Assembly: GCF_025345565.1 (NCBI RefSeq)
Contig: NZ_CP054475.1
Location: 1,197,501-1,261,500 of the forward strand
From: Thalassolituus hydrocarboniclasticus
Lineage (GTDB): Bacteria > Pseudomonadota > Gammaproteobacteria > Pseudomonadales > Oceanobacteraceae
Length of the DNA stretch: 64,000 nucleotides
Reading direction: 5' to 3'
A program made the translations under genes and the position numbers. Of the stretch, positions 26,624 to 34,338 are shown piece by piece. Each line of letters begins with the position of its first letter. Position 1 is the first letter of the stretch. The notes beneath the pieces were generated by a model, which saw only the letters and a list, made by a program, of their open reading frames with translations, did no database searches and was not told the DNA's origin.

Positions 26624-29278
26624 ATGAGTGCTACGGATGCTTTTGAATTGGATGCTTTGTTACGCGACAAAGTAAAACTGCTGGGCAACCTGCTGGGTAA
26701 AACCATCGAAAATCAGTACGGCAGCAGTATGCTGAAACGTATTGAGGATATCCGTAAGCAGGCCAAAAAAGCGCGCAATGGCGATGAGGCCGAACGCGAC
26801 CGTTTACTGGCACTGCTGAAAACCATGCCGGATGATGCACTGGTGCCGGTGGTACGTGGTTTTAATCAGTTTCTTAATCTGGCTAATATTGCCGAACAGC
26901 AGCACGGCGCCAGCTGGCGGCGCAGTGATTTTCTGCACGATGATGTCGAGCAGATGTTCAGTAATTTACTCGACCGCTTACAACAGAAAGGCATTGCCGG
27001 ACTGGATCTCAGTCAGAAAGTTGCCGATGTGAATATTGAGCTGGTGCTCACCGCTCATCCGACCGAAATTACCCGCCGTACCCTGATCCAGAAATACGAT
27101 CTGATTGCCCGCCTGTTGCAGCAGCGTGATGACCTGCGCGACGGCCATCCGCAATTGCTGGAAATAGAGCAGCAGCTGGCGTCGGTGGTGGAAGAAATCT
27201 GGCACAGCGATGAAATCCGTCAGGTACGGCCAACCGCCGTGGACGAAGCCAAATGGGGTTTCGCGGTGATTGAAAATTCGCTCTGGTATGCGGTGCCACA
27301 GTTATTACGCAATCTGGATGATGAACTGCGTGAGCGTGGCAGCAGTGCATTACCGCTGACGGCTGCTCCTGTGCGGTTTTCTTCGTGGATGGGCGGCGAC
27401 CGTGACGGCAATCCGAATGTCACTTCTGCCGTTACCCGTGAGGTTTTATTTCTGGCACGCTGGATGGCGGCGGATTTATTCCTGCGTGACATTGAACAAT
27501 TAGGCATGCAATTGTCGATGACGGCCGCCTCGGCGGAATTACGCCGCGCTTATCCGGATAATCTGCACGAACCTTATCGCGCCTGTATGCATCAGCTGCG
27601 CCATCGGTTGGAGCAGACCAAACTCTGGGCAGCCGCCAAAGCCCGTGGGGCGGAAAGCGATTACGAACCTCTGCTGGAAGACGATGAATTACTGCAGCCA
27701 TTAATGCTCTGTTACAACAGTCTGGTAGAGCAGGGGCTGGATACGGTGGCCAATGGTTCGTTGCTTGATACCCTGCGCCGGGTTGCCTGTTTCGGACTGG
27801 CGCTGGTGAAACTGGATGTGCGTCAGGAATCGACCCGTCATGCCGATGTGCTGCAGGAAATCTGCGCTTTTTATAACTGGGGTGATTACAAATCCTGGGA
27901 TGAAGAAAAGAAACAACAGTTCCTGCTGAATGAACTCGCATCCCGCCGCCCGTTAATTCCAACGCGCTGGACACCCAGTGCCGAGGCGCAGGAAGTACTC
28001 GATACTATGAGTGTGCTGGCGACCCGCGCCGGTGATGGTGTCTCCTGTTACATTATTTCCATGGCCAGTGAGCCATCGGATATTCTGGCAGTAGCCTTGT
28101 TATTACAGGCCTGTGGTGTGCGCGACCATATGCCGGTGGTGCCATTATTTGAGACCCTCAGCGATCTTGAACAGTCGGCGCCGCGCATGGAAAAACTCTG
28201 GTCGGTGGACTGGTATCGCCAGTACTGTAAAGGTCATCAACAGGTGATGATTGGTTATTCCGATTCCTCTAAGGATGCCGGTCAGCTGGCGGCTGTCTGG
28301 GCGCAGTACCGGGCACAGGAAGCGTTGTCAAAAACGGCACAGGATAAAGGCATTAAGCTGCGTTTGTTTCATGGTCGTGGCGGCAGTGTTGGCCGCGGCG
28401 GCGGTCCTGCCCACCGGGCAATTCTGTCGCAGCCACCGGGGTCGGTACTGGGTGGCTTGCGGGTAACCGAACAGGGCGAAATGATCCGTTTTAAATTCGG
28501 TTTGCCGGAAGTGGCGGTACGCAACCTTAAGGTTTATGTTTCTGCGGTGCTGGAGGCCAATCTGTTACCGCCGGAAGCCGCACAGCCACAATGGCGTGAG
28601 CGGATGGAGCAACTGGCCAGTGCCGGGGTTAAATCTTACCGCGCCATGGTGCGCGATACGCCGGACTTTGTGCGTTATTTCCGCGCTGCAACGCCGGAGC
28701 AGGAACTGGGTAAATTGTCATTAGGCAGTCGCCCTGCGCGCCGTAAAAGCGGTGGTGGTATTGAAACACTGCGCGCTATTCCGTGGATTTTTGCCTGGAC
28801 GCAAATGCGCTTAATGCTGCCGGCCTGGCTGGGTTCGGATGAGGCACTGGCACAGCCGGTCAATAATGGCGAGCTGCCACAGCTGCAATCGATGTATGCA
28901 CAGTGGCCGTTTTTCCGCACCTATATCGATATGCTGGAAATGGTGATCTCGAAAGCCGATCCGGCCATTGCTCAGTATTATGAAAGTCGTCTGGTTGGTG
29001 CGGAGTTACAACCGCTTGGCAGTCAGCTGCGCATCCGTTTACAGAAAATCCGTGAGCTGGTGCTGGCGATTAAAGATCAGCAGACTCTGCTGCAGGATAA
29101 TCTGGCCTTACAGCACTCGATGAGTGTGCGTAATCCATATACAGATCCGCTGCATTATCTGCAGGCCGAATTACTGTACCGTGAGCGACAGGATCAGGAT
29201 GTGGTCAGTAAAGAAGTGGAGCGCGCATTGAAAGTTACGATGGCTGGTATTGCTGCTGGGATGCGTAACACCGGTTAA
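26624..29278 (+). CDS. ppc: Phosphoenolpyruvate carboxylase
   Basis: 884 residues. The enzyme carboxylates PEP to oxaloacetate, refilling the TCA cycle. Catalytic H145 lies in VLTAHPTEITRRT. The glycine-rich loop FHGRGGSVGRGGGPAH and the region around RAIPWIFAWTQ are intact. The C-terminus ends in the conserved M-R-N-T-G tetrapeptide region that forms part of the active and allosteric sites. AGGAG at 26614-26618 precedes the ATG. It stands as a single transcription unit upstream of adk. Confidence 0.98.
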   Translation: MSATDAFELDALLRDKVKLLGNLLGKTIENQYGSSMLKRIEDIRKQAKKARNGDEAERDRLLALLKTMPDDALVPVVRGFNQFLNLANIAEQQHGASWRRSDFLHDDVEQMFSNLLDRLQQKGIAGLDLSQKVADVNIELVLTAHPTEITRRTLIQKYDLIARLLQQRDDLRDGHPQLLEIEQQLASVVEEIWHSDEIRQVRPTAVDEAKWGFAVIENSLWYAVPQLLRNLDDELRERGSSALPLTAAPVRFSSWMGGDRDGNPNVTSAVTREVLFLARWMAADLFLRDIEQLGMQLSMTAASAELRRAYPDNLHEPYRACMHQLRHRLEQTKLWAAAKARGAESDYEPLLEDDELLQPLMLCYNSLVEQGLDTVANGSLLDTLRRVACFGLALVKLDVRQESTRHADVLQEICAFYNWGDYKSWDEEKKQQFLLNELASRRPLIPTRWTPSAEAQEVLDTMSVLATRAGDGVSCYIISMASEPSDILAVALLLQACGVRDHMPVVPLFETLSDLEQSAPRMEKLWSVDWYRQYCKGHQQVMIGYSDSSKDAGQLAAVWAQYRAQEALSKTAQDKGIKLRLFHGRGGSVGRGGGPAHRAILSQPPGSVLGGLRVTEQGEMIRFKFGLPEVAVRNLKVYVSAVLEANLLPPEAAQPQWRERMEQLASAGVKSYRAMVRDTPDFVRYFRAATPEQELGKLSLGSRPARRKSGGGIETLRAIPWIFAWTQMRLMLPAWLGSDEALAQPVNNGELPQLQSMYAQWPFFRTYIDMLEMVISKADPAIAQYYESRLVGAELQPLGSQLRIRLQKIRELVLAIKDQQTLLQDNLALQHSMSVRNPYTDPLHYLQAELLYRERQDQDVVSKEVERALKVTMAGIAAGMRNTG

Positions 29279-29317
29279 GCACTACCTTAAGTGTCAGGTG
29301 GCGTGCTGTTCTATACC

Positions 29318-29346
29318 AAAGTCGGGCATTCTCTGCCCGGCTTTTT
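29318..29346 (+). terminator. Rho-independent terminator after ppc
   Basis: An 11-bp stem with one G-U wobble (29318-29328 with 29334-29344) and a TTCTC loop is followed by TTTTT. It lies 39 bases after the ppc stop and isolates ppc from adk. Confidence 0.8.
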
Positions 29347-29434
29347 CATCACAATCACTTGAGCAAGAGCCCGGCTCGGAGTAAGGTTAGGCCTATTTTT
29401 TCCGTGACTGGTTGAAAAATAACCAATTTTTTGA

Positions 29435-30130
<696 letters not shown>

Positions 30131-30149
30131 AATTATTCTGAAAGTTTAA

Positions 30150-30172
30150 AAAGGGCTCCGGCCCTTTTTTTG
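30150..30172 (+). terminator. Rho-independent terminator after adk
   Basis: AAAGGGC (30150-30156), loop TCCG, GCCCTTT (30161-30167) and continuing Ts. It begins 20 bases after the adk stop. Strong canonical form. Confidence 0.85.
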
Positions 30173-30202
30173 TGTCTGTCTTTCGGTTCTGGCAGGGTAA
30201 AT

Positions 30203-30222
30203 ATGAGGTATGAGTACCTCAT
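30203..30222. repeat. Perfect 8-bp inverted repeat
   Basis: ATGAGGTA and TACCTCAT flank a four-base TGAG spacer, 31 bases beyond the adk terminator. It has no T-tract, so it looks more like an operator or RNA hairpin than a terminator. Role unknown. Confidence 0.4.
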
Positions 30223-30775
30223 TCCGGTATTGTTCTATTCGTTAAGGCTCTGTATTTGCGTTGTTCTGCATCCGGCGATACTGCGAATGTCTCCGGCGCT
30301 TCATTATCGCAGCGCTATTAATTCTTACCGGGCGGACTAATTGCCCTGACAGTTTTTTAATAGATTCAATAACTTAAAAGCAGTGGTGTGCACCATAAAG
30401 GATCATGAGTATTTGTAATTAACAGGTGTCTCATGGTGGATGTTGCATTGTTATGTTTGTCTGGACCCTGAAATAAAGCTGTCGGGGTATTTAAAACCTC
30501 GCCGGTTGAACAGAGCAGGTTGGTCACCTTGCTGAAAGCATCTTATCTTTCTGCTGATTGATGAACTGCCTTTCAGCGTCCTGAATATTCTCAGCAGATT
30601 AAATCATGCCTTCTTAAACAGACCACCAAAAGTATCATCCGTATGTAAAAGGCATATCTATTTACAGAAATGATTGCTGCATAAAACAAAATAGAGACCT
30701 CAATAGGCAAAAACGGGTCATAAATACTGTTGATGCATCATTATTTTTTGGTTTTCGATAATAAAAATACTATTA

Positions 30776-30804
30776 TTGCATTCGTTAGCTTATGCACTTA
30801 TATA
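30776..30804 (+). promoter_or_regulatory. Candidate sigma-70 promoter of the AlgP-like gene
   Basis: TTGCAT (30776-30781), a 17-base spacer and TATATA (30799-30804) lie about 50 bases before the start codon, in an AT-rich context. Spacing and hexamers are good by eye. Confidence 0.5.
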
Positions 30805-30855
30805 TTTTGTGCTAGCGTTACCCTACCTGATCAGGAATATTAGAGGAATTCACCC

Positions 30856-31716
30856 ATGGCCAGACCTAAAAAAGCTCCAGCCAAACGCGGTCGTAAGCCT
30901 GCAGCTGCTAAAGCAGTTGCAGCTAAAACCGCTGCGGCAGTACCTGCGGTTGTTGCTTCTGCAGTAAAAGCATCTGAAAAAGCCCATGCAGCGGTTACCG
31001 CTCAACAGGCTAAAGTTGATGCCGCTGCAACTAAAGCAACCGCTGCAAAAGAAAAAGCAAACGCTAAACCAACGCCTGCTGCTAAGCGTGCCGTGGCTGC
31101 TGCTAACGCTAAAGTAAAAGCAGAAAATACCAAGCTGCAGGCTCTGAAAGCTGAAGCGCGTACTGCAACTGTTGCTGTTAAAGCTGCACAGATCGAAGCT
31201 AAAGCAGAAGAAGTGGCAGCAAAAGCCATTGCTGCTGTTGAAGCATTTGAAGAGTCTCTGGTTGCTAAAGCAGAAGCTGACCTGGCGAAAGCTGTTGCGG
31301 CATTTGAAGCCAAATGGCGTAAAGCCCGTGGCAAACAGGACGCTGCAAAAGTTAAAGCTCATGCCGCTAAAGAGCATGGCAAAGCGTCTGCCGCTGCGAA
31401 AAAGCTTAAAGCTAAAGCAACTGCTACCGCCAAAGCTGCAACCCCTGCTGCTCCTAAAAAGCGTGGTCGTCCGGCTAAAGCGAAAACTGCCGCAGCTTCA
31501 GCTGCACCTAAAAAACGTGGTCGTCCGGCTAAGGCCGCTCCGGCTGCAACCGCTGCTCCTAAAAAGCGCGGTCGTCCGGCTAAAGCAGCCGCTGCGGCTG
31601 CAGCCGCTGGTGCCGCACCTAAGCGTCGTGGTCGCCCGGCGAAGGCTAAACCAGCAGCAGCGGCTGCCGGTACAGCGCCTAAGCGTCGTGGTCGTCCGCC
31701 AAAAGCAGCAAGCTGA
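30856..31716 (+). CDS. AlgP-like / histone H1-like DNA-binding protein
   Basis: 286 residues, almost entirely Ala, Lys, Arg, Pro and Gly. An N-terminal basic patch (A-K-R-G-R-K-P) is followed by a long Ala/Lys/Glu helical region (about 20-195) and a C-terminal tail with five tandem AT-hook-like R-G-R-P cores at 203-206, 221-224, 238-241, 258-261 and 278-281, each preceded by K-K/R. The family includes Pseudomonas AlgP (AlgR3), which binds DNA and was linked to alginate gene regulation. AGAGGA lies eight bases before the ATG. Codon use is skewed to GCT/GCA/AAA, as in the highly expressed genes here. It interrupts the adk-tsaB adjacency that I recall from Pseudomonas. Confidence 0.85.
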   Translation: MARPKKAPAKRGRKPAAAKAVAAKTAAAVPAVVASAVKASEKAHAAVTAQQAKVDAAATKATAAKEKANAKPTPAAKRAVAAANAKVKAENTKLQALKAEARTATVAVKAAQIEAKAEEVAAKAIAAVEAFEESLVAKAEADLAKAVAAFEAKWRKARGKQDAAKVKAHAAKEHGKASAAAKKLKAKATATAKAATPAAPKKRGRPAKAKTAAASAAPKKRGRPAKAAPAATAAPKKRGRPAKAAAAAAAAGAAPKRRGRPAKAKPAAAAAGTAPKRRGRPPKAAS

Positions 31717-31727
31717 TTGTTGTTATG

Positions 31728-31756
31728 AAAAAACCCGGCATTGCCGGGTTTTTTTT
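31728..31756 (+). terminator. Rho-independent terminator after the AlgP-like gene
   Basis: AAAAAACCCGGC (31728-31739), a three-base loop and GCCGGGTTTTTT (31743-31754) form a 12-bp stem with a long T-tract, 12 bases after the stop codon. Confidence 0.88.
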
Positions 31757-31866
31757 GCCTGTCATTTTTGTCTGGCGATGATTGCCGGCCGCAGTCCATG
31801 ATGAGACTGGATGGCAGCTTTATGCCCTGTGGTATACTGCCGCGCCTGTTCGTTGCGGAAAGTCTT

Positions 31867-32562
31867 ATGTCCTGCTTATTGATCGTTGATGCCTCATCCT
31901 CTCTGTGTTCCGTTGCCCTTAGCCGTGGTTCGGAATCCTGGTCGTTATGTGAAGACCAGCCGCGTCGTCATGCGCAGCGTTTATTACCGATGGTGGATGA
32001 GTTATTAGCTCAGGCCGGCGTAAAAAAAACCGAACTGGATGGAATTGCTTACGGACGCGGACCGGGCTCTTTTACCGGAATCCGGATTGCTGCTTCGGTT
32101 CTGCAGGGAATCGCTTTTGCACTGGAGCTTCCCGTCTGTGGTATTTCCTCTTTGCAGAGTGTGGCTTTAAAAGCTCTACAGACTACTACTTCGCAGGATC
32201 ACGTAATGGCCATTATGGATGCGCATATGGGCGAAGTTTTCTGGGGACATTTTCAGCGGGAAGGCGAACTTTGCCGGTTGATTGGAGCCGAACACGTCGG
32301 TAGCCCTGAACAATGCCTGCAGGCGCTGAAAGCGTTTGACGGTATCGTTGCAGGGGATGGCCTGACATTGCCTGCATTTTCGGCCTGTGAGCAGGAGTGG
32401 GCTGGTGTACAGCCGCAGGCGGATATTATGCTGACGCTGGCTGAGGCTGCCTGGCAACGCGGTGAATTTGGCAGTGCCGAACAGCACCCGCCGGTTTATC
32501 TGCGTGATTCTGTTGCCTGGAAAAAGCTGGATGAGCAGCCAAGTCTGTTACGCCGCGATTAA
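31867..32562 (+). CDS. tsaB: tRNA threonylcarbamoyladenosine biosynthesis protein TsaB
   Basis: 231 residues. TsaB (YeaZ) is the inactive ASKHA paralogue that scaffolds TsaD and TsaE for the t6A37 modification of ANN-decoding tRNAs. The N-terminus LLIVDASSSLCSVAL is the phosphate-1 region, and the signature GRGPGSFTGIRIAASVLQGIA is intact. I chose the ATG at 31867 with GGAAAG upstream and family-like length. The frame is open to 31741 but that overlaps the preceding terminator. It is followed by uppP after 92 bases. Confidence 0.95.
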   Translation: MSCLLIVDASSSLCSVALSRGSESWSLCEDQPRRHAQRLLPMVDELLAQAGVKKTELDGIAYGRGPGSFTGIRIAASVLQGIAFALELPVCGISSLQSVALKALQTTTSQDHVMAIMDAHMGEVFWGHFQREGELCRLIGAEHVGSPEQCLQALKAFDGIVAGDGLTLPAFSACEQEWAGVQPQADIMLTLAEAAWQRGEFGSAEQHPPVYLRDSVAWKKLDEQPSLLRRD

Positions 32563-32654
32563 TCGTTTCCCGGAATTGTTGTCGAGCAACATTGTGTATT
32601 ACGGGCTTGTTGAACAACGATCAGCAGGCCCGGTTATTTTTAAGGAAGAGCATT

Positions 32655-33452
32655 GTGGATCTGATTGAGATCATTGTACTGGCGGTACTGCAGGGGTTAA
32701 CTGAGTTTTTACCTATTTCCAGCTCGGCCCATCTTATTCTGCCATCACAGATTCTTGGTTGGCAGGATCAGGGACTGGCATTTGATGTAGCCGTGCACGT
32801 GGGCACTCTGGCAGCGGTCATGTTTTATTTCCGCCAGGATATTCACAGGCTGATCAGTGCATGGTTTAAAAGTGGCTGGACGGCAAAGCCCAGTGCTGAT
32901 GCAAAACTCGCCTGGTATGTCGGGCTGGCAACCATTCCTGCCGGTTTGGCCGGGGTATTATTGGGCGACTGGATTGAAGCTAATCTGCGTTCGGTTGAAG
33001 TGATTGCCTGGGCCACGATCGGGTTTGGTATTTTATTGGGCATTGCTGACCAGAAACGTGGAAAGGGCATCAGCCTGGCAAAAATGACGCTGACGATGGC
33101 GCTGGTGATTGGTGTTGCCCAGGCTCTGGCATTAATACCCGGCACATCGCGTTCAGGTATCACGATGACGGCGGCATTATTGCTCGGTCTGCACCGGGTT
33201 GATGCGGCGCGATTTTCTTTTCTGTTGTCAATTCCGTTAATTCTGGCGGCTGGTGGTTTAAAAACCATTGAGCTGAGTCAGTCGCTGTTACCGGTTGACT
33301 GGACATCACTGGCTTTGGGCGCAGCACTGTCAGCGGTCAGTGCCTGGGTATGTATTTATTACTTCCTGGCTTTTATTAACCGCATCGGCATGCTGCCCTT
33401 TGTTCTTTACCGCCTGGTTCTGGGTGGCGTGTTGCTGCTGTTTTTTGTCTGA
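32655..33452 (+). CDS. uppP: Undecaprenyl-diphosphatase UppP (BacA)
   Basis: 265 residues, a polytopic inner-membrane phosphatase that recycles the undecaprenyl carrier lipid for peptidoglycan and O-antigen synthesis. Both active-site motifs are present: the N-terminal QGLTEFLPISSSAHL and the later PGTSRSGITMTAALLLG. Roughly seven to eight hydrophobic segments are seen. The GTG at 32655 has AAGGAAG close upstream and gives the usual length. Overproduction confers bacitracin resistance in other bacteria, hence the older name. Confidence 0.96.
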   Translation: MDLIEIIVLAVLQGLTEFLPISSSAHLILPSQILGWQDQGLAFDVAVHVGTLAAVMFYFRQDIHRLISAWFKSGWTAKPSADAKLAWYVGLATIPAGLAGVLLGDWIEANLRSVEVIAWATIGFGILLGIADQKRGKGISLAKMTLTMALVIGVAQALALIPGTSRSGITMTAALLLGLHRVDAARFSFLLSIPLILAAGGLKTIELSQSLLPVDWTSLALGAALSAVSAWVCIYYFLAFINRIGMLPFVLYRLVLGGVLLLFFV

Positions 33453-33465
33453 GAACGGATAGGTT

Positions 33466-34269
33466 GTGACTGAACTAATCAATCTGGTGCGTGAATCGGA
33501 CAGCGAAGTCCGCGAACTGTGTGAACGCTACGGCCTGACACTGGCACCTAAATCTCTGTTGCAGCAGGATGGTTTTCACCTGTGCTTTGACTATGACGGA
33601 CTGAGCCTGCGTCAGGGCAATAATCTGCGCACCGCGGTGCGTGTTGATTTTTCTGCCGGAGCTGCGGCGCACCGGCGTAAATTTGGCGGCGGTCTGGGGC
33701 AGGATATTGCCAAAGCGGTGGGAGTGAGTGGTTCGTACAAACCCTCAGTGCTGGATGCCACGGCAGGTCTTGGTCGTGACAGCTTTGTGCTGGCGACTCT
33801 GGGCTGCACAGTACGTGCTCACGAGCGTCAGCCTGTGGTCGCGGCTTTATTGGCTGATGGTCTGGCGCGGGGCGCTAACGATGCGGAAGTCGCCGATATT
33901 ATTGCCCGTATTGAATTGCATTTTGGCAGCAGTCACGATCTGCTGGTGCCTGAATCCGATCCGCAGCGGCAACCGGATGTGGTGTATCTCGATCCGATGT
34001 TTGATCACGACCCGAAAGCAACGGCGCAGGTTAAAAAAGATATGCAGGCGTTCCGCGATGTCGTGGGGCAGGACACCGATGCCGATGATCTGCTCGAACG
34101 TGCCCTGGCCTGTGCCCGTTGCCGGGTGGTGGTGAAGCGCGCTCGTAAAGCCGAGCCTTTGGCAGGTAAGAAACCCACTTTTGCCTTAACCGGTAAATCC
34201 AACCGCTTTGATGTCTATGTAAAAGCCAAAGTTACTCCCTGGAATCCAGAAGGTACTGACGCTGAATAA
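33466..34269 (+). CDS. rsmJ: 16S rRNA (guanine(1516)-N2)-methyltransferase RsmJ
   Basis: 267 residues with a GTG start. RsmJ methylates G1516 of 16S rRNA. The SAM-binding motif is VLDATAGLGRDSFVLA, and the catalytic motif is D-V-V-Y-L-D-P-M-F near residue 169, typical of the family. The central R-V-D-F-S-A-G-A-A-A-H-R-R-K-F-G-G-G segment is also characteristic. It follows uppP by 13 bases and ends at a terminator shared with plsB. Confidence 0.94.
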   Translation: MTELINLVRESDSEVRELCERYGLTLAPKSLLQQDGFHLCFDYDGLSLRQGNNLRTAVRVDFSAGAAAHRRKFGGGLGQDIAKAVGVSGSYKPSVLDATAGLGRDSFVLATLGCTVRAHERQPVVAALLADGLARGANDAEVADIIARIELHFGSSHDLLVPESDPQRQPDVVYLDPMFDHDPKATAQVKKDMQAFRDVVGQDTDADDLLERALACARCRVVVKRARKAEPLAGKKPTFALTGKSNRFDVYVKAKVTPWNPEGTDAE

Positions 34270-34294
34270 GCGCTTTGCTACAGATTACAGATAT

Positions 34295-34322
34295 AAAAAA
34301 ACCGGCAGATGCCGGTTTTTTT
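34295..34322. terminator. Bidirectional terminator between rsmJ and plsB
   Basis: AAAAAAACCGGC (34295-34306), AGAT loop, GCCGGTTTTTTT (34311-34322). The A-run on one side and the T-run on the other make it usable from both convergent genes. Confidence 0.88.
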
Positions 34323-34338
34323 TATGCTCTGAGCAGGT

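Larger units (their letters stand above)
30173..30855. other. AT-rich gene-free stretch between adk and the AlgP-like gene
   Basis: About 680 bases with no open frame that I can support. Base composition is visibly more AT-rich than anywhere else in the window. It contains a perfect palindrome ATGAGGTA-tgag-TACCTCAT at 30203-30222 and, at its right end, a good promoter for the next gene. A small non-coding RNA is possible but I can identify none. The rest shows nothing recognisable. Confidence 0.5.

Noticed and set aside
31441-31716. Repeated DNA units resembling a CRISPR or satellite
   Set aside because: The period follows codons of the RGRP repeats within a coding gene, and there are no spacers of constant length.
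31172-31801. 209-codon alternative frame inside the AlgP-like gene
   Set aside because: It is the +1 frame of an Ala/Lys repeat and yields Leu/Lys repeats by construction.
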